Below are positions 32,783 to 41,395 of a stretch of DNA of 64,000 nucleotides, piece after piece. Both the position numbers and the translations under genes were made by a program. Origin of the DNA: CAYMND01 sp964465065 (GTDB taxonomy: Bacteria; Acidobacteriota; Aminicenantia; UBA2199); the NCBI GenBank assembly GCA_964465065.1, contig CAYXHZ010000012.1:1-64000 (forward strand), in the 5' to 3' direction. The notes beneath the pieces are model-generated. The model worked only from the letters and a program-made list of their open reading frames with translations. It ran no database searches and was not told where the DNA came from. The stretch's first letter is position 1. Every line of letters begins with the position of its first letter.

Positions 32783-34090
32783 ATGACCGTGAAAAAGTGC
32801 ATCTGCCTGTTGCTCCTGTTGTTGGTCTCATGGCCTTACACGCCGTCTTTCGGCCTCGGAGCGCAAACCGCCCAACCACCCAACGGCTGGCAGGACTACC
32901 GCCGCCACCTCAATCGCAAGTTCAAAAAAATCAAGCGGGATTCCACCCGTTACATCATCCTGCACGGCACCGAGTCCGGCTTGCAGAGCAGTCTGCAGAC
33001 GATCAGCAAGGGCAAAAAGTTCAAAGGCAGCCGCTTTCGTACCTACGGCGGCCACGCCCACTACCTGATCGACCGCAACGGCCGGATCTACTACATCGTC
33101 GACGAAAAATTCCGCGCCGATCACGCCGGGCTCAGCCTCTGGGACGGTTTGTCCGATCTCAGTTCGCATTCGCTGGGTATCGAACTGGTGGCCTATGTCA
33201 ACGGCGACATCACCGATAAACAGTACGAATCCCTGACCTTTCTGCTGACCGTACTCCGGATCAAATACAAAATACCCGACCGCAACGTCCTGACCCATGC
33301 CCATGTGGCCTTCGGCCGGGCCAACCCCTGGTTCCGCCGCGATCACCGCGGCCGCAAGCGCGACGGTGTCAACCTGGACATGGGTAAACTGGGATTGCGG
33401 GAATTCTGGGATCACGATCCGGACGTCAAGGCCGGCCGGCTCTTGGCCGATCCCCTGCTCAGCAAACTGCTCTTCACCCGCATCCCCGGGCAAGGCTCGC
33501 CGGAAGGTTCTCAAAACGCAACGCCGTTGACCGCTCCCGGCAACGACAACCTCATCCGCCTGGACAACACCGCCTGGACCATCGCCGGTGAAGAGTACGA
33601 CAGCCCGGAAACCCTCTACATCCTGCCCGGCGACCGGGAAATCCGTGGCGACCGCATCGAAAAGGAAATCGGCTGGAATCGCCTGCCGATCGGCACTCGG
33701 GTACTCCTCTACCAGACCGCCGACCCGGCCCAGTCCGTCAGCGGCCCCATCCACCTCATCAACGCCGATGCCACCGCCTGGAGTTACGCCGGGTCCGCTT
33801 ACCGGGCCGCCACCACCTTCTATATCACACCGGACGGTGGAATTACCCGGGGGGACCAGATCAAAGACTGGGACCAGATTCCGGGCGGAACCCGGATGCT
33901 GATCGGCTACCGGGAGCCCCTGGCCCTCGGAGCGGTCCGCGGCACCACCCCCTGGAGCCTGGCCAAAGGCAAATTCAAAGATCAGGACACGGTCTATTTC
34001 ATTCCGCCCAGCCGACTGATTCCCGGAACCGAGATCGACGATTTCGCCAATTTCCCCAAGGGCAGTTTGCTGTTTCTCCCCGTAAAATGA
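32783..34090 (+). CDS. N-acetylmuramoyl-L-alanine amidase (amidase_2-like) with three C-terminal repeats
   Basis: 435 residues. A signal peptide (KKCICLLLLLLVSWPY) is followed by a T7-lysozyme/AmiD-like amidase domain (about 45-215): RYIILHGTESG, HAHYLIDRNGRIYYIVDE, HSLGIELV and LTHAHVAFG. These give the usual His ligands, and the Asp is in RKRDGVNLD. Such enzymes cut the lactyl-peptide bond of peptidoglycan. From about 250 to the end are three repeats of 50-55 residues sharing TAW-xx-AG, a strand like LYILPG or FYITPD, an RGD-x-I segment and GTR-x-L. The repeats may be wall-binding modules; I do not recognise them. The first catalytic motif has Gly-Thr after His, slightly off the usual H-x-T. 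Confidence 0.82.
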   Translation: MTVKKCICLLLLLLVSWPYTPSFGLGAQTAQPPNGWQDYRRHLNRKFKKIKRDSTRYIILHGTESGLQSSLQTISKGKKFKGSRFRTYGGHAHYLIDRNGRIYYIVDEKFRADHAGLSLWDGLSDLSSHSLGIELVAYVNGDITDKQYESLTFLLTVLRIKYKIPDRNVLTHAHVAFGRANPWFRRDHRGRKRDGVNLDMGKLGLREFWDHDPDVKAGRLLADPLLSKLLFTRIPGQGSPEGSQNATPLTAPGNDNLIRLDNTAWTIAGEEYDSPETLYILPGDREIRGDRIEKEIGWNRLPIGTRVLLYQTADPAQSVSGPIHLINADATAWSYAGSAYRAATTFYITPDGGITRGDQIKDWDQIPGGTRMLIGYREPLALGAVRGTTPWSLAKGKFKDQDTVYFIPPSRLIPGTEIDDFANFPKGSLLFLPVK

Positions 34091-34121
34091 TCGCCGCAAC
34101 ACTTTTTCAACCAGAACGGGT

Positions 34122-34149
34122 TTGAAAACGGCATGTTTCGGTGTATATC
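34122..34149 (+). promoter_or_regulatory. Candidate promoter of the 34282 histidine kinase
   Basis: TTGAAA (34122-34127) and TATATC (34144-34149) are 16 bases apart, with transcription predicted near 34156. TTTTCAA and TTGAAAA (34104-34110 and 34122-34128) also form an inverted repeat over the -35. A start here excludes translation from a GTG at 34141. Confidence 0.45.
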
Positions 34150-34168
34150 AGATTAGATAAACAAACAA

Positions 34169-34285
34169 ATGATCCGCAAGAAAAGACTGGCTGCTGCAGC
34201 TGCCGCTCAACCTGTCATCGCTGCCAGGCACAGCGGCGCGAACCGTGCTCCGTGTGTCCCCCGACCGGATCGCCCCGATACATGA
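34169..34285 (+). CDS. Possible 38-residue upstream ORF coupled to the histidine kinase
   Basis: An ATG at 34169, about 13 bases after the predicted transcript start, opens a basic, Ala-rich peptide (MIRKKRLAAAAAAQPVIAA...). Its TGA at 34283-34285 overlaps the kinase ATG at 34282 as ATGA. The kinase start has no Shine-Dalgarno, so re-initiation from this ORF could explain its translation. The peptide itself has no recognisable ribosome site and may not be made. Confidence 0.3.
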   Translation: MIRKKRLAAAAAAQPVIAARHSGANRAPCVPRPDRPDT

Positions 34286-35796
34286 GCATTAAAACCCGTT
34301 TGATCGTCAGTTTCGCCCTCATCTGCGCTCTGATTCTGTCCCTGTATTATGTTCTGATTCACCAGGGGCTGATCCGTTACTCCCGTCATGAAATCGACCG
34401 CACCCTTTCCTATTTCGGCAACAATACTGCTTTCAGCCTGCGTACCCCCCTGTTGTACGGCGATATAGACCAGATTCAATACCTCATCAAACCGATCTTT
34501 CTGCTCGAGCAGGTCGATTACACCCTGATTCTTGACAGCAAGACCCGTAAAACGATCGTCGAATCCGACAAGAAAAACTGGCTGGCGTTCCGCCGTTCCG
34601 TCCTGCCCCATCCTGCCGAAGACAGTCCGGCCACGCTGGTGCCGCTGACCCTGAAAAACCAGTCGTTCAGCGAATACCGCTTTCCAATTTACGTCGAGGA
34701 CATATCGCAACCGATCGGCCTGCTGATCATCGGTACCTCCGAACGGCACATCCATGCGCGGATCAAAACGCTGCGCCATTTCACCATTCTGATCACTTTA
34801 TCTCTCTTTTTGGCCCTGCTGCTGGCCATCTACCTGACCACGTCAAGGACCGTCATGCCGCTCAAACGTCTCGACCAGCTGATCCGCCGCTTTGCCGACG
34901 GCGAGTATCAGGTGCGCTCTCCCATCGTCAGCCGCGACGAGGTCGGCACCTTGTCCAACAACTTCAACCTGATGGCCGAAAAGATCAACGAGCAGATTGT
35001 CTCCATCGAAAATTACAACAAGAACCTGGAAACGATGGTCGGGGAACGGACCGAGAAACTGCGCAAAGCCATGGATGAAATCAAGGAAAAAGACCGGCGC
35101 CTGATGCAGGCCGAACGGCTGAACAGCCTGAACTCGCTGGTCTCGTCGATCGCCCACGAAATCAACAATCCCATGGCCATCATCTCGGGCAACGTGCAAA
35201 TTCTGGAAAACCGCATCGACAACCCCGAGGTCGCCAAACGGCTGCGTACCATATCGGACGCCGTCACCCGCATTTCCAAACTCATAAACGAGGTCAACTT
35301 CTTTTCCAGCATCCGCGACGTGACCATCAGCTCGTTCACCTTTTTGAACCTGCTCAATTCGGTCATCGAGAGGGTCGTCGCCGAACCGATCAAAGTGAAA
35401 ATCAACGGGGATCCCGGTATCCGCATTTCCACCAACCACAACCTGCTGACCATCACCCTGACTCAGGTACTGCAGAATTGCGTAGATGTATTCAACGAAC
35501 GGAACATTTTCGGTATGATCACCATCCGTTACGCGCTGGACAACCGGGTTTTCATCCTGTCCATCGAGGACAACGGCGGCGGAGTCAAAGAGCCCAAGCG
35601 CGTTTTCGATCCATTTTACAGCACATCGATCGACCGCAAGGGCCTGGGACTGACCTTCGCCTACCATGCCATGACCGCCCTGGAAGGGGAAATCAGCATC
35701 GAAAATACCGATACCGGAGCGATCGTCTACATCTTCATCCCCCAGGGGCCGTCCAACACCACGTTTTCCAACCGTATCGTCAGCGAGGCTTTATAA
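34282..35796 (+). CDS. Membrane sensor histidine kinase (HAMP, HisKA, HATPase)
   Basis: 504 residues from the ATG at 34282 (TRLIVSFALICALILSLYYVL is the first membrane helix). A periplasmic sensor of about 140 residues is followed by the second helix (ITLSLFLALLLAIYL), a HAMP domain (about 190-245), a coiled coil, the phospho-acceptor His in SSIAHEINNPMAI (about 290), and an ATPase with LQNCVDVF, IEDNGGG and GLGLTFAYH. No response regulator is adjacent, so its partner is unknown. An open frame extends upstream to a GTG at 34141 through a Cys-rich stretch, but the predicted promoter lies inside that stretch, so the shorter start is preferred. No Shine-Dalgarno is visible. Confidence 0.87.
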   Translation: MSIKTRLIVSFALICALILSLYYVLIHQGLIRYSRHEIDRTLSYFGNNTAFSLRTPLLYGDIDQIQYLIKPIFLLEQVDYTLILDSKTRKTIVESDKKNWLAFRRSVLPHPAEDSPATLVPLTLKNQSFSEYRFPIYVEDISQPIGLLIIGTSERHIHARIKTLRHFTILITLSLFLALLLAIYLTTSRTVMPLKRLDQLIRRFADGEYQVRSPIVSRDEVGTLSNNFNLMAEKINEQIVSIENYNKNLETMVGERTEKLRKAMDEIKEKDRRLMQAERLNSLNSLVSSIAHEINNPMAIISGNVQILENRIDNPEVAKRLRTISDAVTRISKLINEVNFFSSIRDVTISSFTFLNLLNSVIERVVAEPIKVKINGDPGIRISTNHNLLTITLTQVLQNCVDVFNERNIFGMITIRYALDNRVFILSIEDNGGGVKEPKRVFDPFYSTSIDRKGLGLTFAYHAMTALEGEISIENTDTGAIVYIFIPQGPSNTTFSNRIVSEAL

Positions 35797-35833
35797 AGCC
35801 GGCGGTCCGGCGGACAATCATTTTGAGGAATAA

Positions 35834-35864
35834 CCGGTACGGCCGGTATGTTTGGCCGTACCGG
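35834..35864. terminator. Strong hairpin between convergent kinase and cold-shock genes
   Basis: CCGGTACGGCC (35834-35844) pairs perfectly with GGCCGTACCGG (35854-35864) around a 9-base loop. It lies 37 bases after the kinase stop and 20 bases after the cold-shock stop on the other strand, where TTATT follows. It probably terminates both transcripts. Confidence 0.6.
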
Positions 35865-35884
35865 AAGCATGAGGACTATACGAT

Positions 35885-36094
35885 TTACTCGGGAGTAACG
35901 TTTTCGGCCTGGAGCCCTTTCTGGCCCTGCTTGACGGTCATGGTGACCTTCTGGCCTTCGCGGAGGGTCTTCCTGCCAGAACCGTTGATGGCGCTGTGAT
36001 GCACGAAAACATCCTGGCCGTTTTCCTGAGCGATAAAACCATAACCTTTCTCATCGTTGTACCATTTGACGGTACCAGTCACTTGATTGGACAT
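35885..36094 (-). CDS. Cold-shock-family RNA/DNA chaperone
   Basis: 69 residues from MSNQVTGTVKWYN. It binds single-stranded nucleic acid through the two motifs KGYGFI and VFVHHS, both intact; the surface Trp of KWYN is kept. Length is that of a single CspA-type domain. A GTG nine bases upstream (36103) is a rival start, because the AAGGAG site is four bases from that GTG and 13 from the ATG. The 258-base region between this gene and znuA could hold a long leader, as cold-shock messages often have. Confidence 0.93.
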   Translation of the reverse strand: MSNQVTGTVKWYNDEKGYGFIAQENGQDVFVHHSAINGSGRKTLREGQKVTMTVKQGQKGLQAENVTPE

Positions 36095-36285
36095 ACTGTT
36101 CACTATTCTCCTTTTTGTTCGTCTCCGGCAATGAAGGCGCGTTCTCCGCTTGTCGTGTCAAAACGGTGACTACCGGTCCTGGTCGCGGGTTCGCCCCTCA
36201 TTGAAGAAACTCATATAGCTTTACCATGAGTGTATTTAAAAAGCAATGGCCGATTTTCCGGTTTCTCCCGGACCGGCAGGCAGGG

Positions 36286-36314
36286 TTGACAAAAAAGCCG
36301 TTTCAGCATAAGTT
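36286..36314 (+). promoter_or_regulatory. Candidate znuA promoter
   Basis: A consensus TTGACA (36286-36291) is followed after 17 bases by a weak TAAGTT (36309-36314), about 38 bases before the znuA ATG. I see no clear Zur operator here. Confidence 0.45.
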
Positions 36315-36352
36315 CATGACAGATCAAATCGAGAAAAACCGGAGGCTTGTCC

Positions 36353-37276
36353 ATGAAAGCGTTGCTCAGCCTGTTGCTGTCGATAACGATTCTTGCCGCC
36401 TGCTCCAAGCCCGAACAATCCCATATGTCCGACAGTGCAGACCAGAACGCCGCTCCCGCGATCGCCGTCTCCATTCTGCCGCAGCGGGCCCTGCTCAAGG
36501 CCCTGCTCGGAGAACCCAGCCAGATCATCGTCATGGTGCCGCCGGGCAGCAGCCCCGAAACCTATGCGCCGACACCCCGGCAAATGAAGGATTTGGCCGC
36601 CGCGGCGCTCTACGTGCGCATCGGTCACATCACCATGGAGACCGCCTGGCTGGAAAAATTCGTGTCATCCTTCCCCCAGTTGAAAATCATCGACCCCAGC
36701 CGAAATATCGAATTCATGACCGGCCACAGCCACATGGACGGGCATGGCCACGAATCCGCCCATGACAGCGGCGAACAGATGCCGGGCATCGATCCCCATA
36801 TCTGGCTGTCGCCGCCGCTGATGATCCGCTATTGCCGAAGCCTGGCCGCTCTGCTGAACGAACAGTTTCCGGACCGTATCCAGCAGATCAACGACAACCT
36901 GCAGCGCCTGACCGAGGAGATCCAAACCGTCGACCAAGAGGTCCGCCAGATTCTGGCCGCCCACCAGGGCAAAACCTTCATGGTCTTCCATCCGGCCTGG
37001 AGCTACTTCGCCCGGGATTACGGACTGGTGCAGCTGGCCATAGAGAAAGAAGGAAAATCCCCGGACCCGCAGCATCTCAAGGAAATGACCGACCTGGCCA
37101 AAAATAAAGGTATCATGGCCATCTTCATCCAGAATCAGTTCGAACGCCGCAATGCCCAGGCCCTGGCCGAAGCCTTGGGGATCCAGGTCATTGAACTCGA
37201 TCCCCTGCAGGAGGACTGGTCGGAGATGATTCTGAAAACCGCCCGGGCCATTGCCGCTTCTTTTCCGCAACCATGA
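36353..37276 (+). CDS. znuA: Zinc ABC transporter substrate-binding lipoprotein
   Basis: 307 residues from the ATG at 36353 (GGAGG seven bases before; a TTG at 36347 is rejected). The lipobox ILAAC near residue 17 anchors it to a membrane. It is a cluster A-I metal-binding protein: VSILPQ, a His in RIGHITMETAWL, a His-rich loop GHSHMDGHGHESAHD (about 124-138), GIDPHIWLSP and FHPAWSYFARDYGL. The His-rich loop favours zinc over manganese. Its stop overlaps the znuC start (ATGA). Confidence 0.92.
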   Translation: MKALLSLLLSITILAACSKPEQSHMSDSADQNAAPAIAVSILPQRALLKALLGEPSQIIVMVPPGSSPETYAPTPRQMKDLAAAALYVRIGHITMETAWLEKFVSSFPQLKIIDPSRNIEFMTGHSHMDGHGHESAHDSGEQMPGIDPHIWLSPPLMIRYCRSLAALLNEQFPDRIQQINDNLQRLTEEIQTVDQEVRQILAAHQGKTFMVFHPAWSYFARDYGLVQLAIEKEGKSPDPQHLKEMTDLAKNKGIMAIFIQNQFERRNAQALAEALGIQVIELDPLQEDWSEMILKTARAIAASFPQP

Positions 37277-38052
37277 GCGCCCTGATCCGCATCGAAAACC
37301 TCAGCGCAGGCTACGCGGCCTCCAAACCCATACTCAAGGATATCAATCTGACGATCAACGAGAGGGATTTCATCGGCATTATCGGTCCCAACGGCGGCGG
37401 AAAAACCACGCTGCTGCGGGTCATTCTCGGATTGTTGCCACCCTGCCGCGGTCTGATTCACTATGAATTTTCGGGCGGCCGATCCCCTCAGGCCCGGATG
37501 GGCTACATGCCGCAACAGCGTCAGATCGACCCGGCTTTTCCCATCACCGTTACCGACCTGGTTCTGGGTGGCTACTGCGAATCCGGCCAATTGGGCCGGC
37601 GCCTCAATTCCGAGCAAAAACGCCAGGCCCAGGCCCTGATGGACCGGCTGGGCATTCTGCCGCTGCACGGCCAGCGTATCGGCGAACTGTCCGGAGGCCA
37701 GCAACAACGGGCTTTTCTGGCCCGGGCACTGGTCAACCGGCCGTCGCTGCTGCTGCTCGACGAGCCCGATACCTTCGTCGACAGCGGCTTCATGCAATCC
37801 TTCTACGAACTTCTGGATGAACTCAGAACCGAGCTGACCATCCTGCTGGTCTCCCACGATCTGGGCATCATCGCCACCCATGTCAGGAGCATCGCCTGCG
37901 TCAACGGCGGCCTGCATTTTCACGACAGCGGCGAAATCACCCAGGAAATCCTGGACAGCTATCATTGCCCGATCCAACTGATCAGCCACGGCCCGGTAGC
38001 CCACCGGGTGCTCAAGGAACACGAACCGGAACACCACGACACACCATCATGA
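37273..38052 (+). CDS. znuC: Zinc ABC transporter ATP-binding protein
   Basis: 259 residues. Walker A GPNGGGKTT, Q-loop MPQQRQID, signature LSGGQQQR, Walker B LLLLDEPDT and switch LVSHD are all intact. It powers zinc import with ZnuB. It overlaps znuA by four bases and the znuB start by four. The C-terminus HEPEHHDTPS is His-rich, as in some zinc transport ATPases. Confidence 0.94.
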   Translation: MSALIRIENLSAGYAASKPILKDINLTINERDFIGIIGPNGGGKTTLLRVILGLLPPCRGLIHYEFSGGRSPQARMGYMPQQRQIDPAFPITVTDLVLGGYCESGQLGRRLNSEQKRQAQALMDRLGILPLHGQRIGELSGGQQQRAFLARALVNRPSLLLLDEPDTFVDSGFMQSFYELLDELRTELTILLVSHDLGIIATHVRSIACVNGGLHFHDSGEITQEILDSYHCPIQLISHGPVAHRVLKEHEPEHHDTPS

Positions 38053-38873
38053 TGGAACTTCTCCACTACCCTTTTTTCGTCAACGCCGTCATGGCCGCCC
38101 TGCTGTCGAGCATCTGCTGCGGCATACTGGGCAGTTACATCGTCAGCCGCCGCCTGGTTTTCATCAGCGGCGGCATCAGTCACGCCTCCTTCGGCGGCGT
38201 CGGCATCGCCTACTATCTGGGACTGTCGCCTCTGATCGGCGCCAGCCTGTTTTCGGTGCTGACATCCGTCGCCATCCACCATTTTTCCCGCCGTCACCAG
38301 CTGCGTGAAGATTCCCTGATCGGCATCTTCTGGTCGCTGGGCATGGCCGTCGGCATCATCTTCATCTTTCTGACCCCGGGTTACGCCGCCAATCTGACCG
38401 CCTACCTGTTCGGCGACATCCTGGCCGTCTCCCGAACCGAGCTCTGGCTGTTCGCGGGCCTGGCGGCCATCGTGCTGTTTTTCTTCACCTTTTTTTTCAA
38501 GGAGATCCAGCTGATCGCATTCGACGAAACCTACGCCCGCAGTCGCGGTCTGCCTGTCGATCTGATCAGCGTCATCCTGCTGATCCTGGTGGCCTTGGCC
38601 ATCGTCTTCAACATCCGCATCGTCGGCATCATTCTGGTCATGTCCCTGCTGACCCTGCCCCAGGTCACCGCCAACCTCTTCTGTCGCCGTTTCTCGGCCA
38701 TGACCGCATTATCGGTCGTCTTCGCCGTCGCCGACACCTTGCTGGGGCTGGCCGTTTCCTACCTGCTCGGCATTCCTTCGGGAGCGGCCATCATCTTCTG
38801 CGCCGCCGCCGTCTACGGCTTGTCGGCGCTGATTGTCTGGACTGCAGGTCAGATCCATGCTCCCAGGAAATGA
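38049..38873 (+). CDS. znuB: Zinc ABC transporter permease
   Basis: 274 residues, about eight membrane helices, of the ABC-3 family. Typical features are FFVNAVMAALLSSICCGILGSYIV, GGISHASFGGVGIAYYLG and VALAIVFNIRIVGIILVMSLLTLPQ. The ATG at 38049 (or 38052) overlaps the znuC stop. Its last 17 bases overlap the radical SAM gene. Confidence 0.93.
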   Translation: MMELLHYPFFVNAVMAALLSSICCGILGSYIVSRRLVFISGGISHASFGGVGIAYYLGLSPLIGASLFSVLTSVAIHHFSRRHQLREDSLIGIFWSLGMAVGIIFIFLTPGYAANLTAYLFGDILAVSRTELWLFAGLAAIVLFFFTFFFKEIQLIAFDETYARSRGLPVDLISVILLILVALAIVFNIRIVGIILVMSLLTLPQVTANLFCRRFSAMTALSVVFAVADTLLGLAVSYLLGIPSGAAIIFCAAAVYGLSALIVWTAGQIHAPRK

Positions 38874-39801
38874 CCCGGACCGGCATCCGCTGCCGGCGGC
38901 CCTGTCCGACTGCCGCCTCTGCCCGCGCAACTGCGGGGTGAACCGCAGCCACGGCCTACTCGGCTACTGCGGCATCGACGACCGTATCCCCATCGCCTCC
39001 ATCTGCCTGCACCGGGGCGAAGAGCCGGTCATCAGCGGAGAGAAAGGCATCTGCAACGTCTTCTTTTCCCACTGCAACCTGCAGTGCCGCTACTGCCAGA
39101 ACCATCAGATCAGCCGCAACAGCAGCCGGCCCGACTACTGGAGTCTGGAGCGTACCGTACGGCGGATCGAGCATGTCTCGGAGTCGGGAATCGATATGCT
39201 GGGTTTCGTTTCGCCCAGCCATGTCCTGCCACAGATGAGGGCCATCATCCTTGCCCTGCACGACCGGGGCCACCATCCGACCATCGTTTACAACAGCGGC
39301 GGTTACGACAGCCCGGAAAGCCTGCGAGCCCTGCAGGGACTCGTCGATGTCTATCTGCCCGATTTCAAGTACATGGACCCGTGTCTGGCCGACCGGGCTT
39401 CGGCTGCCGCCGACTATCCCCAGGCCGCACAGGCCGCCCTGCGGGAGATGTACCGGCAGGTCGGCGGTCCGGACTTGATCGTGGACGAAACCGGCCTGGC
39501 ACGCCGCGGCATGATTGTCCGTCATCTGGTCCTGCCCGGATACCCGCGCAACAGCACCGCCTGTCTGGACTGGATCGCCGAAACGCTGTCACCGGACATC
39601 CACGTATCGCTGATGTCCCAGTACCATCCCGGCGAGCATACGGCCGGCTGCCCCCCATTCGACCGTCCGGTCAGCGCGGAGGAATACGACCAGGTCTGCC
39701 TGCATCTGGGAGAGCTGGGCTTCGAAAACGGTTGGATCCAGGAACTGGACAGTTCCCATCACTATCAACCCGATTTCGATAGGGACCATCCCTTCGAATA
39801 G
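38857..39801 (+). CDS. Radical SAM protein, PflA-like (COG1313 type)
   Basis: 314 residues from the ATG at 38857, inside the end of znuB. The iron-sulfur/SAM motif is CNLQCRYCQN (C-x3-C-x2-C) at about 77-84. An N-terminal Cys set CRLCPRNCGVNR with LLGYCG, typical of this PflA-like family, precedes it. The family resembles pyruvate-formate-lyase activating enzyme but its substrate is generally unknown. The C-terminal half includes VYLPDFKYMD and MSQYHPGEH. A 17-base overlap with znuB implies coupled translation with zinc uptake, though a metal-related role is only inferred. Confidence 0.85.
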   Translation: MLPGNDPDRHPLPAALSDCRLCPRNCGVNRSHGLLGYCGIDDRIPIASICLHRGEEPVISGEKGICNVFFSHCNLQCRYCQNHQISRNSSRPDYWSLERTVRRIEHVSESGIDMLGFVSPSHVLPQMRAIILALHDRGHHPTIVYNSGGYDSPESLRALQGLVDVYLPDFKYMDPCLADRASAAADYPQAAQAALREMYRQVGGPDLIVDETGLARRGMIVRHLVLPGYPRNSTACLDWIAETLSPDIHVSLMSQYHPGEHTAGCPPFDRPVSAEEYDQVCLHLGELGFENGWIQELDSSHHYQPDFDRDHPFE

Positions 39802-39878
39802 GGTGTTGATCCCAGACGGCGGCAAAACGATCGGCCCGGGTGTATAGTATCCACGTATAAGCCGATATGGAGCCCGTC

Positions 39879-41318
39879 ATGAGCCGAAAACCTCTGTCGA
39901 CATTCATCTGCCTTCTTTGCCTGACCATTGCGCTCAGCTCGGCCCGGACCGACAATTCCCTGGCCGTGGCCACCCTGCACGAGCGGGTCACATGCCGTCT
40001 GCAGCCCGACGAGGCCTACGCCCTCTACTTGCCCGGCCAGTACCGCCCCGATCAGAGCTGGCCCATCCTGATCAGCCTGGACCCGGGCGGCAACGCATTG
40101 GTGCCCATGAAACTGCTGCAGGCCTGCGCCGAGGAGAAGGGCTACATTCTCATCTGCCCCTACAAGGTGCAAAACGGACCGCCCCAGCCGGCTGTCATCG
40201 CCCTGAATGCCGTCTGGCAAGACGTCGAAACCCGGTTTTCCATCGACAAACGCCGCGTCTACGCCATCGGCTTCTCCGGTGGAGCGCGCATGGCCACCAT
40301 CTTCCATCAGGTCACCCAACAGCCCCTGACCGGCATCCTGGCCTGCGGCGCCGGCCTGTGGCCGGGCATCAAGCTCGAAGAACTGGCCGATACCCTCTAC
40401 TTCGGCTTCGCCGGTTACGCCGACTTCAATTATGCGGAGATGACCAATCTCCAGAAGGAAATGAACGGCAGAAAGCGGCCCTGCCGCTTCCTGTTCAGCG
40501 ATTACCTGCACCGTTGGCCGGAAGAGTCGCTATGCCGGCGGGCCATAGACTGGTTCACCATTCAGGCCATCCAGGACGGACTGATCCCCGAACCGCCCGG
40601 ACTGCTCGAAAGCTACTACCACAATGAGCTGCAGGCCAGCAAAGCCCGTATCAGTCAGAACGAACCGTACTTTGCCGCCCGCGAACTGGCCGAACTGGCC
40701 GCTTCCTGCCGCAGTCTGATCGGACCGTCCAGGCAAAACGACCTGCTGCACCTGCAGACGGAATGCCAGGACATGCCGGAATACAAACGCTTCAAAAAAG
40801 AAGAGGAAAACCGCCTGCGTCGTGAAAACGCTACCCTGAAAACCCTGTCCAGGGTGTTCGGTCAACTCCGTCAGGACCAGTCCGACGAACTCGTCATCAC
40901 CGGTCTGCTGCATGAACTCGGCCTGAAACAGCTGAACAAAGTCGTCGCTGAATCCCAAAACCGATACGAAACCGGCCTGGCCCGACGACTGCTGTCGACC
41001 ATAGCCGACGCCGCCAACACCCAAGTCCAGGCCTGTCTGGCCCAGGGCCGGAGAAACAGCGCCGAATCCTTCTCCCAGGTTTTGTGCAAAGTCTATGAAA
41101 ACAGCCGGCGGTATCCGATCATGTTGTACAACCATGCCTGTATCCAGGCCGTGAGCGGCAAGAAAAAGCAGGCCCTGCGCAGCCTGAAAGAAGCCGTCGA
41201 GCATGGTTTTTCCGATTCGAAACTGTTCGCCCAGGACCCTGACCTGGCCAGTCTGCGCGAGACGGAGGAATACCAGACCCTGCTGCAGACTGTTACCTCG
41301 GCATCCCCAAAACAGTAA
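39879..41318 (+). CDS. Secreted alpha/beta-hydrolase-like protein with C-terminal helical repeats
   Basis: 479 residues from the ATG at 39879 (ATGGAG site upstream). A signal peptide ends near SSA. The first half is a hydrolase of the esterase/depolymerase type: WPILISLDPGG, GYILICPYK and the nucleophile elbow GFSGGARMA at about 140. A His is possible in DYLHRWPEE. The second half is helical, with TPR-like sequence near the end (YNHACIQAVSGKKKQALRSLKEAVEHGF). The substrate is unknown. It stands alone between the radical SAM gene and the barrel protein on the same strand. Confidence 0.7.
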   Translation: MSRKPLSTFICLLCLTIALSSARTDNSLAVATLHERVTCRLQPDEAYALYLPGQYRPDQSWPILISLDPGGNALVPMKLLQACAEEKGYILICPYKVQNGPPQPAVIALNAVWQDVETRFSIDKRRVYAIGFSGGARMATIFHQVTQQPLTGILACGAGLWPGIKLEELADTLYFGFAGYADFNYAEMTNLQKEMNGRKRPCRFLFSDYLHRWPEESLCRRAIDWFTIQAIQDGLIPEPPGLLESYYHNELQASKARISQNEPYFAARELAELAASCRSLIGPSRQNDLLHLQTECQDMPEYKRFKKEEENRLRRENATLKTLSRVFGQLRQDQSDELVITGLLHELGLKQLNKVVAESQNRYETGLARRLLSTIADAANTQVQACLAQGRRNSAESFSQVLCKVYENSRRYPIMLYNHACIQAVSGKKKQALRSLKEAVEHGFSDSKLFAQDPDLASLRETEEYQTLLQTVTSASPKQ

Positions 41319-41395
41319 AACCGAGCGGATGGTGACAGCGAAGCGGATCTGCCGTGTTACATTGGCAAATCACATACCGACACGGAGGTTGCTTC

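Noticed and set aside
34141..34281. Cys-rich N-terminal extension of the 34282 kinase (CCSCRSTCHRC and following)
   Set aside because: It would need a GTG at 34141 that lies inside the predicted promoter (TTGAAA/TATATC), has no ribosome site, and precedes a normal membrane-helix start at 34282.
36104..36352. Zur operator or small RNA between the cold-shock gene and znuA
   Set aside because: No palindrome resembling a Zur site and no strong hairpin with a T tract was found; only a candidate promoter is supported.
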